Below the pieces are notes generated by a model, which saw nothing but the letters and a program-made list of their open reading frames with translations, searched no databases and was not told the DNA's origin. A program made the translations under genes and the position numbers. From positions 1,051 through 6,294 of the forward strand of contig MTML01000072.1 in NCBI GenBank assembly GCA_002011215.1: a stretch of 5,244 nt of DNA, written 5' to 3'. Origin of the DNA: Archaeoglobus sp. JdFR-24. Its GTDB lineage: Archaea; Halobacteriota; Archaeoglobi; Archaeoglobales; Archaeoglobaceae. Positions 1 through 4,964 of the stretch are shown piece by piece; the stretch's first letter is position 1; every line of letters starts with the position of its first letter.

Positions 1-194
1 TTTATTGGGCATCTACCCTGTATAAAACAGCTACTACAACCTGTACAATATTTTATGTTGTAATCTACAAACGAGATGAGTTCTGTCTTCGCTCCTTCTT
101 TTTCGCAAGAATCTAAAACCATTTTAACAAATTTATAAGTATTCCCGCGTCTCCTTGGGCTACCATTTATACCCAAAACAATAATTTTATCCAT
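1..194 (-). CDS. iron-sulfur flavoprotein / NAD(P)H-dependent FMN reductase family, N-terminal part (runs off the window)
   Basis: The first 64 residues are visible; the gene continues beyond the left edge. The N-terminus reads MDKIIVLGINGSPRRRGNT. This is a first beta strand followed by the G-S-P-R-x-x-G-N-T loop that binds the FMN phosphate in flavodoxin-like NADPH-dependent FMN reductases. Residues 50-62 carry C-x2-C-x2-C-x5-C (C50, C53, C56, C62), the compact cysteine motif that holds a [4Fe-4S] cluster in iron-sulfur flavoproteins (Isf family). These are cytoplasmic electron carriers or reductases passing electrons between FMN and the cluster. The start at 194 is set by AAAGGAG (minus strand, 207-201) about 6 nt upstream of ATG. 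The gene begins 47 nt after the end of the attC-like site and 128 nt after the preceding desulfidase-like gene, in the same direction. The physiological substrate cannot be read from the sequence. The family call is secure; the Isf subtype rests on the cysteine spacing. Confidence 0.88.
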   Translation of the reverse strand, partial: MDKIIVLGINGSPRRRGNTYKFVKMVLDSCEKEGAKTELISFVDYNIKYCTGCSSCFIQGRCPI

Positions 195-205
195 TTTTGT
201 CTCCT

Positions 206-238
206 TTATGTCTTCAAAAATCGTTCTAAACTTGCCAT
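206..238 (-). other. possible 10-codon leader ORF before the flavoprotein gene
   Basis: Immediately after the attC-like site the minus strand reads ATG and ten codons (MASLERFLKT) to a TAA. The flavoprotein Shine-Dalgarno (AAAGGAG) starts at the last base of the stop codon. The ORF has no clear ribosome binding site of its own, so it may be chance. If translated, its end would place ribosomes on the next start. Confidence 0.15.
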
Positions 239-241
239 CTC

Positions 242-328
242 ACCTAACGTTCTCGGTGTATGCGAAGTTGCGAAGCGAAGCGGAGCAATTTGGGGGAGCG
301 ATAGCGAACCGCATACACCGTGTTAGCC
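242..328 (-). repeat. attC-like palindromic site (candidate integron cassette recombination site)
   Basis: On the minus strand the site runs GGCTAAC (328-322), one base, CGGTGTATGCG (320-310), a 45-nt centre rich in GCGAAGC-like words, CGCATACACCG (264-254), AGAAC, then GTTAGGT (248-242). The 11-bp arms are perfect inverted repeats, and the outer CTAAC/GTTAG also pair. GTTAGGT matches the attC core consensus GTTRRRY exactly; GGCTAAC differs from RYYYAAC at one base. Length (87 nt), inner and outer box layout and unequal spacers (1 and 5 nt) resemble attC sites, which fold as single strands for the integron integrase. The stop codon of the upstream gene lies inside GGCTAAC, as is common in cassettes. 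No integrase gene is in the window, so function is inferred. Confidence 0.55.
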
Positions 329-904
329 GACGTCCTTATCATTTTTATCTAATAAAACTTTCAGCTCATTAAGGAATTTAGAAGTTTCTTGCTCATCTTT
401 TCCAAAGTCCCAAGGAATTTCTATCAATGGGATATCGTAACCTTTGTTTTTTAACTTTGTTACTAAACATCCCATGAAGATACCTTTACCCCTTGCTGTT
501 CTGCCAAATGTTTTCCCATTCTTTCTATGGACAGTGGTTCTTGTCGTTTTTACACCACATGAAGGGCTTCGTGCGATGCCAATTATGCAAAGAATTTTAT
601 AACCATTTTTTGTATAGTTTTCAATTTGCTTTATCACGTCTACCAAAACTTTATCACAAAGGGATAGAAAATCTGGGGTATTATACCCATCCCTTCTCAT
701 TTTATGTCTTTGTAAGCCTGCAAACAAAAGTTCGGGGCAGGGTAGCTGAATAACCCCAACGCCCTTCTCCCCAAATATCTGGACCACATCTATTATCATT
801 CCTGGGAAGCGAGCAATTCCATTTACTACAGAATTCTGGTTAAGGACACAGTGCGCAACAAGTACTACTTTCTTGCTACGCTCATCAACATCTACTTGAA
901 ACAT
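323..904 (-). CDS. TudS/DUF523-related putative [4Fe-4S] desulfidase
   Basis: This 193-residue protein resembles the TudS (thiouracil desulfidase)/DUF523 group. TudS removes sulfur from thio-substituted compounds using a [4Fe-4S] cluster held by three cysteines. The matching cysteines here are C19 (in AHCVLNQNS), C56 (in QLPCPELLFAG) and C116 (in ARSPSCGVKTT). The S-P-S-C-G-V turn is the family's most recognisable motif. C83, C106 and C146 are extra cysteines not needed for the cluster. The protein has no signal peptide, so it is cytoplasmic. The start at 904 follows AAGGAGG (920-914), whose first bases form the stop codon of the membrane-protein gene, so the two are almost certainly co-transcribed and possibly translationally coupled. 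The last codon and stop (GGC TAA) belong to the attC-like core, so that site sets the gene's 3' end. The substrate is unknown; a thionucleobase or other thio-compound is inferred from TudS only. Confidence 0.8.
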   Translation of the reverse strand: MFQVDVDERSKKVVLVAHCVLNQNSVVNGIARFPGMIIDVVQIFGEKGVGVIQLPCPELLFAGLQRHKMRRDGYNTPDFLSLCDKVLVDVIKQIENYTKNGYKILCIIGIARSPSCGVKTTRTTVHRKNGKTFGRTARGKGIFMGCLVTKLKNKGYDIPLIEIPWDFGKDEQETSKFLNELKVLLDKNDKDVG

Positions 905-918
905 AATTTAAATCCTCC

Positions 919-1341
919 TTAATTGATAATTATAATGTACAGTATGACAGCTAGCCAAGCTATTGCTGAACCCACTGCAGAGCCCAATAAGAAATACCGG
1001 GAAGGTATTTTCCCCCATATATTAAATTTCTTCTCCCTCGAATGTATGTCAAATATCGGATTATTTAGGTGCTGATGACGGAGTTCCTCCATCTGCTCAA
1101 GCCAGTGATTCTGAAAATTCAAAGTACGGCCAAGAGAAAATATCCAAACCGTCGAAAAAAGAAAACCAACCATGGCTATCCAAACCGATCCTTTGGTCAA
1201 TAAGAAAGCCGGCACAAGAATAGAATTTACTAACATAAGTGTTTGTAGCTTACCAGTCTTCACTGGATTTTCAGAAATCCAAAGTTGAAATAACAATTTA
1301 TACTTTTCAATCTCTATTTGTTCGTTTTCATTATTTGACAT
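919..1341 (-). CDS. small integral membrane protein, function unknown
   Basis: This 140-residue protein has a charged N-terminal stretch (1-32), two hydrophobic segments in close succession (about 33-49 and 52-71), a polar cytoplasm-like segment (72-115, with W80, E82, E85-E86 and H89/H91) and a C-terminal hydrophobic helix (about 116-138). The layout loosely resembles RipA-type small octameric membrane proteins, but I do not recognise a diagnostic motif. The start at 1341 follows a purine-rich GGGGAAGGG about 8 nt upstream. The gene overlaps the end of the upstream 48-residue ORF by 11 nt and its own stop codon is built into the Shine-Dalgarno of the desulfidase-like gene. A functional link is suggested, perhaps transport or membrane anchoring of the same process, but this is inference from gene order only. 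Confidence 0.75.
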   Translation of the reverse strand: MSNNENEQIEIEKYKLLFQLWISENPVKTGKLQTLMLVNSILVPAFLLTKGSVWIAMVGFLFSTVWIFSLGRTLNFQNHWLEQMEELRHQHLNNPIFDIHSREKKFNIWGKIPSRYFLLGSAVGSAIAWLAVILYIIIIN

Positions 1342-1477
1342 TTCTATGACCCTTCCCCTTTTCGCTCCTTTGTTTCAGGATGTTGCCTAACTCGTTTATA
1401 TCCGAATTGCGGATATATTCCAAATTTAGAATGATATGCGCAGTATTGCGTATATACATACCTCTGGATGCATTCAT
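1331..1477 (-). CDS. 48-residue small ORF, first gene of the leftward operon, spanning repeat copy A
   Basis: I read this ORF by hand. It starts MNASRGMYIRNTAH, contains NSDINELGNIL and ends in a basic tail (KQRSEKGKGHRNVK). GGAGG (1489-1485) sits 7 nt before the ATG, and a near-consensus promoter (TTGACT-17-TATATT) ends 24 nt upstream, so the ORF is well placed for expression. Its stop overlaps the first 11 nt of the membrane-protein gene, allowing translational coupling. The central 26 residues are homologous to the small ORF at 2230-2397. It has no recognised domain, no signal peptide and no cysteines. It could be a real small protein, a leader peptide for the operon, or a repeat that happens to be open and well initiated. 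The signals for initiation are strong; whether the peptide matters is uncertain. Confidence 0.5.
   Translation of the reverse strand: MNASRGMYIRNTAHIILNLEYIRNSDINELGNILKQRSEKGKGHRNVK
1385..1467 (-). repeat. dispersed repeat, copy A
   Basis: This 83-bp repeat is shared with copy B at 2296-2381. Both begin (plus strand) with Y-TAAC followed by CTCGTTTATATCCGAATTG; 22 bases (1388-1409) are identical. Both finish with CCTCTGG. The aligned copies differ by one 3-nt indel and scattered substitutions. A short hairpin, ATATCCG/CGGATAT with a 5-nt loop, lies at 1398-1416. The minus strand contains GTTAGGC (1391-1385), which matches the GTTRRRY integron core. Confidence 0.8.
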
Positions 1478-1500
1478 ACCCTTTCCTCCAAAATCATTTT

Positions 1501-1529
1501 AATATAAATCCAAGAAAAGCAAAAGTCAA
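1501..1529 (-). promoter_or_regulatory. sigma-70-type promoter of the small ORF/membrane protein/desulfidase operon
   Basis: On the minus strand, TTGACT (1529-1524) is followed by a 17-nt spacer and TATATT (1506-1501). Each box is one mismatch from consensus (TTGACA, TATAAT) and the spacing is optimal. Transcription would start near 1494, giving a short leader of roughly 17 nt before the Shine-Dalgarno-equipped ATG at 1477. Confidence 0.65.
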
Positions 1530-1539
1530 GTCCATTTTC

Positions 1540-1575
1540 AAAAAATCTTTCTGGGCGGATTTCATTAATCCAGAA
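1540..1575 (-). terminator. weak hairpin plus T-run, possible terminator upstream of the operon promoter
   Basis: On the minus strand TTCT-GGATT pairs with AATCC-(GCCC bulge)-AGAA around a 5-nt loop and is followed by AGATTTTTT. The stem is AU-rich and bulged, so termination may be inefficient. It would stop rightward-origin transcription from the repeat region just before the promoter at 1501-1529. Confidence 0.3.
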
Positions 1576-1660
1576 TAGGTGAAGGAGAGAGTTTTATTTT
1601 TCCTGCTTTTCTCAAATAATATTTAAATTTCAAATAACAAAACTCTAAACCCTTTTCAGT

Positions 1661-1751
1661 ATTAAGGATTACTCCAACATTAAGGATTAAGACGCTCACT
1701 TTATTCGCTCTAAGGATTAAGTTTTTTGGCTTAATTCTTAATCCTTAATCC
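1661..1751. repeat. TAAGGATTAA repeat cluster with inverted copies
   Basis: ATTAAGGATTA occurs at 1661-1671, ATTAAGGATTAAG at 1679-1691 and TAAGGATTAAG at 1711-1721. Their reverse complement, CTTAATCCTTAATCC, is at 1737-1751. The copies at 1711-1721 and 1737-1747 form a perfect 11-bp inverted repeat around a 15-nt loop. Confidence 0.7.
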
Positions 1752-1794
1752 TGTGTTGTTTAGAATTTTGGTCATTGGAATTTTGAATTTGTTT

Positions 1795-1825
1795 ACCCCG
1801 TTAGATGTTTACTATCTAACAGGGT
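1795..1825. repeat. stem-loop with 12-bp arms (ACCCCGTTAGAT / ATCTAACAGGGT)
   Basis: Arms 1795-1806 and 1814-1825 pair over 11 of 12 positions around the 7-nt loop GTTTACT. No T-run follows on the plus strand, so it does not look like an intrinsic terminator. It is flanked by degenerate GAATTT-type repeats and is best described as a palindromic intergenic repeat. Confidence 0.7.
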
Positions 1826-1859
1826 GAAGAATTTAGGATTTCGAATTTAGAATTTAATT

Positions 1860-1887
1860 CGTCATTCGTCATTCGGATTTCGTCATT
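1860..1887. repeat. four tandem heptamers (CGTCATT type)
   Basis: CGTCATT at 1860-1866 and 1867-1873, the variant CGGATTT at 1874-1880, and CGTCATT at 1881-1887 lie head to tail. Confidence 0.75.
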
Positions 1888-2229
1888 ATTATCGTGTAAA
1901 ACTTAAAAACTCAAAAGTAAAAAGTAAAAACTACATCTTCCTAACGGAAGAAAATCCGAATAACAAAATCCGAATTTCAAATAAAATCCCCAATTCTTAA
2001 ATGTCCAATCTTCTTAATCGGTGTGCGGTTAGCGGTATACGGTTGTCGGATTTTCTTTATTCGTATGCCATTAGTATTTTCATTAGTGACAGGCAAGATG
2101 TCTATCTTACTCTCTTTTGTGTTCATTAACCTAGCCATTGTTTTTCTTGTTTTGAATTTGGGATTTATTTTGGATTTTGGATTTTTCATTATCTTGTCAC
2201 AGTTAAACTTCGAAATGAAGATTGCAAAG

Positions 2230-2397
2230 TCATTTTTCCTCTCCTTTTGCTTCTATTTTGCATTTTTCAATTTGCATTCTGCATTGAGCCATTACGCTTA
2301 ACTCGTTTATATCCGAATTGGTTCGGATATTTTTCTGATTTAAGGATATATGCAAAGTATTTCGGATATGCATCCCTCTGGTTGGACTATCTTCCAC
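2230..2397 (-). CDS. 55-codon small ORF with GTG start, spanning repeat copy B
   Basis: I read this ORF by hand. A GTG at 2397 follows AAAGGAGGAGGGTGACA, with AGGAGG 9 nt before the start. The product contains SPTRGMHIRNTLHISLNQ and TNSDINEL, then continues into a lysine-rich tail (MQIEKCKIEAKGEEK). Its centre matches the 48-residue ORF at 1331-1477. The tail is encoded by TGCAAAAT/TGAAAAAT-type repetitive DNA, so this end is probably not conserved protein. I see no close promoter as good as the one for copy A, and nothing follows it as an operon partner. It may be a paralogous small gene, a relic, or a repeat with a fortuitous ribosome binding site. Confidence 0.35.
   Translation of the reverse strand: MEDSPTRGMHIRNTLHISLNQKNIRTNSDINELSVMAQCRMQIEKCKIEAKGEEK
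2296..2381 (-). repeat. dispersed repeat, copy B
   Basis: This is the 86-bp counterpart of copy A (1385-1467), starting 911 bp to its right. It contains a stronger hairpin than copy A: ATATCCGAA (2309-2317) with TTCGGATAT (2322-2330) around TTGG. TTCGGATAT recurs at 2361-2369, so the left arm can pair with either copy. The minus strand carries GTTAAGC (2302-2296), which fits GTTRRRY, and GTCCAAC (2387-2381), which fits RYYYAAC. Confidence 0.8.
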
Positions 2398-2569
2398 TGT
2401 CACCCTCCTCCTTTGACTATCAATATCCTCGTAAATATTCAGTGAACTACATTAAATACCATTTGCCTCGTTTATACCCTATTGCTATAAAATTGATTAG
2501 GTCATTAGGTTAGGGGCAAGATGCCAGTTTGGAAAATTAGGTCAAGTGATTAGGTTTCTTCTTTTTTTG

Positions 2570-2777
2570 TAACAGGTTAGTTTTTCTAAAAACTCGCCTA
2601 TTACTTTCCAAATACTACGCTCCAGATTTGTCAATTCCATTGCTCAGGACGAGGGTTTTGGAACCAGTTTAAAAATATTTCACTCCCCCTCTCTTAAGCA
2701 GATAGTAACCTTGGTATTTTACGATTTTAGAAATACCGTGGTTATGTATTTTCTTTTTCAGAAAAACTAACCTGTTA
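2570..2777. repeat. inner 18-bp inverted repeat of the nested structure
   Basis: TAACAGGTTAGTTTTTCT at 2570-2587 is a perfect reverse complement of 2760-2777. It lies inside the outer pair, with 118 bp between arms on the left and only 14 bp on the right. The 172-bp interior holds no ORF of note. Confidence 0.8.
2705..2745. repeat. imperfect hairpin inside the nested inverted repeats
   Basis: Left arm 2705-2719 and right arm 2731-2745 match at 12 of 15 positions (core GGTATTT/AAATACC) around an 11-nt loop. No T-run follows on either strand, so it is not a convincing terminator. Confidence 0.5.
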
Positions 2778-2825
2778 TATATTATGTTTTTTGTAGTTCA
2801 CTGAGTATTTACGCGATGAATAGTT

Positions 2826-4751
2826 TTAAAAAACTACTATTTTTCTACTAATTTTTTCTCTTTTAAGTGAAAGATTTATAAAATATATTCCACTATTTAC
2901 TGGAAAAAGAAATTCTTCATTATTTCTTTTTTTTCGTATTGAAAAAATTTCTCTTCCTAGGACATCATAAATTTTAATTCCAATTTCTTCCTTGTTCCCC
3001 AAATAACACCTAATTTGGATCTTGTTTCTTAAAGAATTAATAATTATTTTCCTCCTTCTTACAGGAAAATGTACTTTTAACGATTCACTAAATTCTCCTT
3101 CATCATCTTCAAGTTTATACCAATATTCCTTTCCCTCTTCCACTTCCTCATCTACAACAAACTCAACTTCCTTTCCAATTCCTCTGAATATTCTTTGCCA
3201 CCTTTTTCCTTCTTCTTTTTTCATCAATATTACCCCACCTTCACCTACCACTTTCCAACAAATTTTAATCCCTCTTGCTTCAATTTCATACCAAAACTTA
3301 TCCACCTTCACCTCAATTGGCAAACTCCCTAAATTCACATATACCCTCCCTTCATCTATTGTTTCTTCACCATTCCAGAAAGGCATACTAATTATAACAT
3401 TCTCTTCTCCATTATTATCCACATCTCCAGCAAACCCTACACTCCATCCAAAATATAAAGGTCCTGTCGGGGAATCTACAGGGTCAAACACACAAGCAGG
3501 GGTAGTAGAAAGCCCAGAACTTCCTCCTTTATAAATATATACTTTACCTTGATTTGTAAAAGGTGCACCTACAATAATGTCTCTAAAACCATCTTCTTCA
3601 ACATCACCTATTCCTAAGGAAAATCCGAATCTTCCATCTTCCTCATTAGTAGGGTCTAATGTTACAGAAGGTGAAGACCAGCTGGAATTATAGTAAATAA
3701 ATGTTCCCCCTTCATTTGCAAAAGTATTGTCATAATAGGAAGCAGAGATTATTAAATCATTTCCACTCCCATTTACATCTCCCACTACTACTTTCCAGCC
3801 AAAAAGAAGAGACCCATCACTTGGATCAACAGGTGGGTTAATGGTTACATCTGGAGAAGTGTTTATTCCATCTTCACTTCCATGAAATATATATACCTTA
3901 CCCACTTGGGTTGCTGGTACTCCAAGTTCATCCCACCCAGGAGCACTGACTACTAAATCACATATTCCATCTCCATTAATATCCCCAGCTGATAATGCAT
4001 AACCAAACAAATCACTTGACTGAGATGAAGGTGAGTTTATGATAGTGTAAGTAGAACTTAACCCATCACTTCCTCCATAATAAATATACACTACTCCATT
4101 GTCACTATTTTCTTCTACATCTTTCAATGGTGTTCCTACTGCTACATCATCATAGTTATCATTATTAAAATCACCCAAAGCTACAGAATATCCAAAATAA
4201 GTATTGTTTTCATCTGTAGGGTCTCTCCTTTGGTAATTACTTGGATCGTTAGGCTCAGAAGGTAACCCACTACTACTTCCATAATAAACATAAATTGCTC
4301 CCTCAACTGGAGCTGTAGAATTCGCTTTAAACCTATACGCCCCAATTACTAAGTCATCATAGGAATCATTATTAATATCTCCCACACCTACTGATACTCC
4401 AAAATTTTGGTCTTCTGGGTCAAACAGTGCTTCATCTGTTGGGTCAGCAAACCAAGAAGGTGAATTTCCATCTGGAAGACCACTAGCAGAACTGTAATAA
4501 ACATATACTCTCCCCTCATTCTCTCCTTCTCCTGCATCTACTCCATTCCATCCTGGTGCTCCAATAATTATATCCATATGCCCATCACCATTAAAATCAC
4601 CTTTCCCCACTTCATTTCCTGGAAAAGCATCTTCTTCTCTGTTACCTCCGAAATAGGCATAATCTTGATCAGTTGGGTCAGCTTCCCACCATTCAGCAGA
4701 AAGGATAGTAATTACAAAAGTTAATAACCCTATACATTTTACTATCCTCAT
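2826..4751 (-). CDS. secreted seven-bladed FG-GAP beta-propeller protein with Fn3-like and C-terminal sorting-like domains
   Basis: This 641-residue exported protein probably acts at the cell surface. I place the start at the ATG at 4751: AAAGGAG (4766-4760) lies 8 nt upstream and the protein then opens with a signal peptide (MRIVK, a hydrophobic core, cleavage likely after A19 in LSA-EWW). An in-frame ATG at 4793 lacks a ribosome binding site. Seven FG-GAP repeats form an integrin-alpha-like propeller with calcium loops of D-x-N-x-D-G type at D52, D125, D194, D257, D325, D383 and D443. The loops at D325 (NGSG, one residue short) and D443 (DNNG) are degenerate. Most blades are preceded by a DPTD-like phrase. 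Residues 478-563 look like a fibronectin type III fold, and 565-641 match the type A sorting-domain pattern (IYDVLGREI, then SGIYFI and a basic end). Such proteins bind ligands or carbohydrates on the surface; the ligand is unknown. It is monocistronic here. Confidence 0.9.
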   Translation of the reverse strand: MRIVKCIGLLTFVITILSAEWWEADPTDQDYAYFGGNREEDAFPGNEVGKGDFNGDGHMDIIIGAPGWNGVDAGEGENEGRVYVYYSSASGLPDGNSPSWFADPTDEALFDPEDQNFGVSVGVGDINNDSYDDLVIGAYRFKANSTAPVEGAIYVYYGSSSGLPSEPNDPSNYQRRDPTDENNTYFGYSVALGDFNNDNYDDVAVGTPLKDVEENSDNGVVYIYYGGSDGLSSTYTIINSPSSQSSDLFGYALSAGDINGDGICDLVVSAPGWDELGVPATQVGKVYIFHGSEDGINTSPDVTINPPVDPSDGSLLFGWKVVVGDVNGSGNDLIISASYYDNTFANEGGTFIYYNSSWSSPSVTLDPTNEEDGRFGFSLGIGDVEEDGFRDIIVGAPFTNQGKVYIYKGGSSGLSTTPACVFDPVDSPTGPLYFGWSVGFAGDVDNNGEENVIISMPFWNGEETIDEGRVYVNLGSLPIEVKVDKFWYEIEARGIKICWKVVGEGGVILMKKEEGKRWQRIFRGIGKEVEFVVDEEVEEGKEYWYKLEDDEGEFSESLKVHFPVRRRKIIINSLRNKIQIRCYLGNKEEIGIKIYDVLGREIFSIRKKRNNEEFLFPVNSGIYFINLSLKREKISRKIVVF

Positions 4752-4936
4752 CTTTTCTTCTCCTTTAAAATATAAAAACTCATTCTTACACATTTTTTAT
4801 ACATTTTTACACATTAATAGTCGTCCGAGAGAGTCTCATTTTTAGTTGAAATTGAGTAATACTCTCACTTTTTCTAAAAACTTTTCTTCCTTTTCTCCCA
4901 TTTTCTATATCTTCATTTTTTTCAGTCTGTCTTTTT

Positions 4937-4964
4937 TATATATCATATAAAATTCACTTGTCAA
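4937..4964 (-). promoter_or_regulatory. candidate sigma-70 promoter of the propeller-protein gene
   Basis: On the minus strand a consensus TTGACA (4964-4959) is followed 16 nt later by TATATA (4942-4937), or 17 nt later by ATATAA. It would leave an untranslated leader of about 180 nt before the ATG at 4751. That leader is T-poor/A-rich on the transcript strand and contains the dyad GAGTATTACTC (minus strand, near 4853-4863). The surrounding DNA is very AT-rich, which makes chance -10 matches common. Confidence 0.45.

Larger units (their letters stand above)
1530..2229. other. gene-poor repeat-filled intergenic stretch
   Basis: I see no convincing gene in these 700 bases. Both strands are dominated by short AT-rich repeated words (TTTGAATTT, AATTTAGAATTT, AAAGTAAAAAGTAAAAA, TAAGGATTAA, CGTCATT). 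Open frames in the 1977-2229 part are lysine/asparagine-rich on the minus strand and phenylalanine/leucine-rich on the plus strand, as expected from such composition rather than selection. The individual repeats are listed separately. Confidence 0.7.
2430..2813. repeat. outer 22-bp inverted repeat of a nested structure
   Basis: CGTAAATATTCAGTGAACTACA at 2430-2451 is the reverse complement of 2792-2813 at 21 of 22 positions. The single difference (T2438 against G2805) is a wobble pair in a plus-strand transcript. The right arm ends 13 bp from the stop codon of the propeller-protein gene. I see no transposase in the 384-bp interval and no obvious target-site duplication next to the arms. Confidence 0.75.

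Noticed and set aside
493..753. 86-residue plus-strand frame
   Set aside because: It lies entirely antisense to the well-supported desulfidase-like gene.
1977..2189. 70-residue minus-strand frame (starts MKNPKSKINPK)
   Set aside because: It is rich in K, N, I, P and T, as AT-rich GAATTT/AAATCC repeat DNA produces. It lacks a Shine-Dalgarno sequence and lies in the repeat-filled stretch.
2023..2301. 92-residue hydrophobic plus-strand frame
   Set aside because: The apparent membrane helices come from T-rich repeats; it is antisense to better-initiated small frames and has no ribosome binding site.
1385..2381. CRISPR array
   Set aside because: Only two full repeat copies, over 900 bp apart and diverged, without regular spacers.
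2247..2513. 88-residue plus-strand frame
   Set aside because: It reads antisense through repeat copy B and its small ORF and into the left inverted-repeat arm; no initiation signal.
2430..2813. Insertion sequence
   Set aside because: There is no transposase frame between the inverted repeats and no target-site duplication that I can find.
3022..3534. 170-residue plus-strand frame rich in S, P and T
   Set aside because: It is the antisense shadow of the propeller gene; the composition mirrors the opposite strand's E/G-rich coding.
4752..4793. Upstream in-frame ATG extending the propeller protein by 14 residues
   Set aside because: No ribosome binding site precedes it, it would place charged residues before the signal peptide, and AAAGGAG is correctly spaced before the ATG at 4751.
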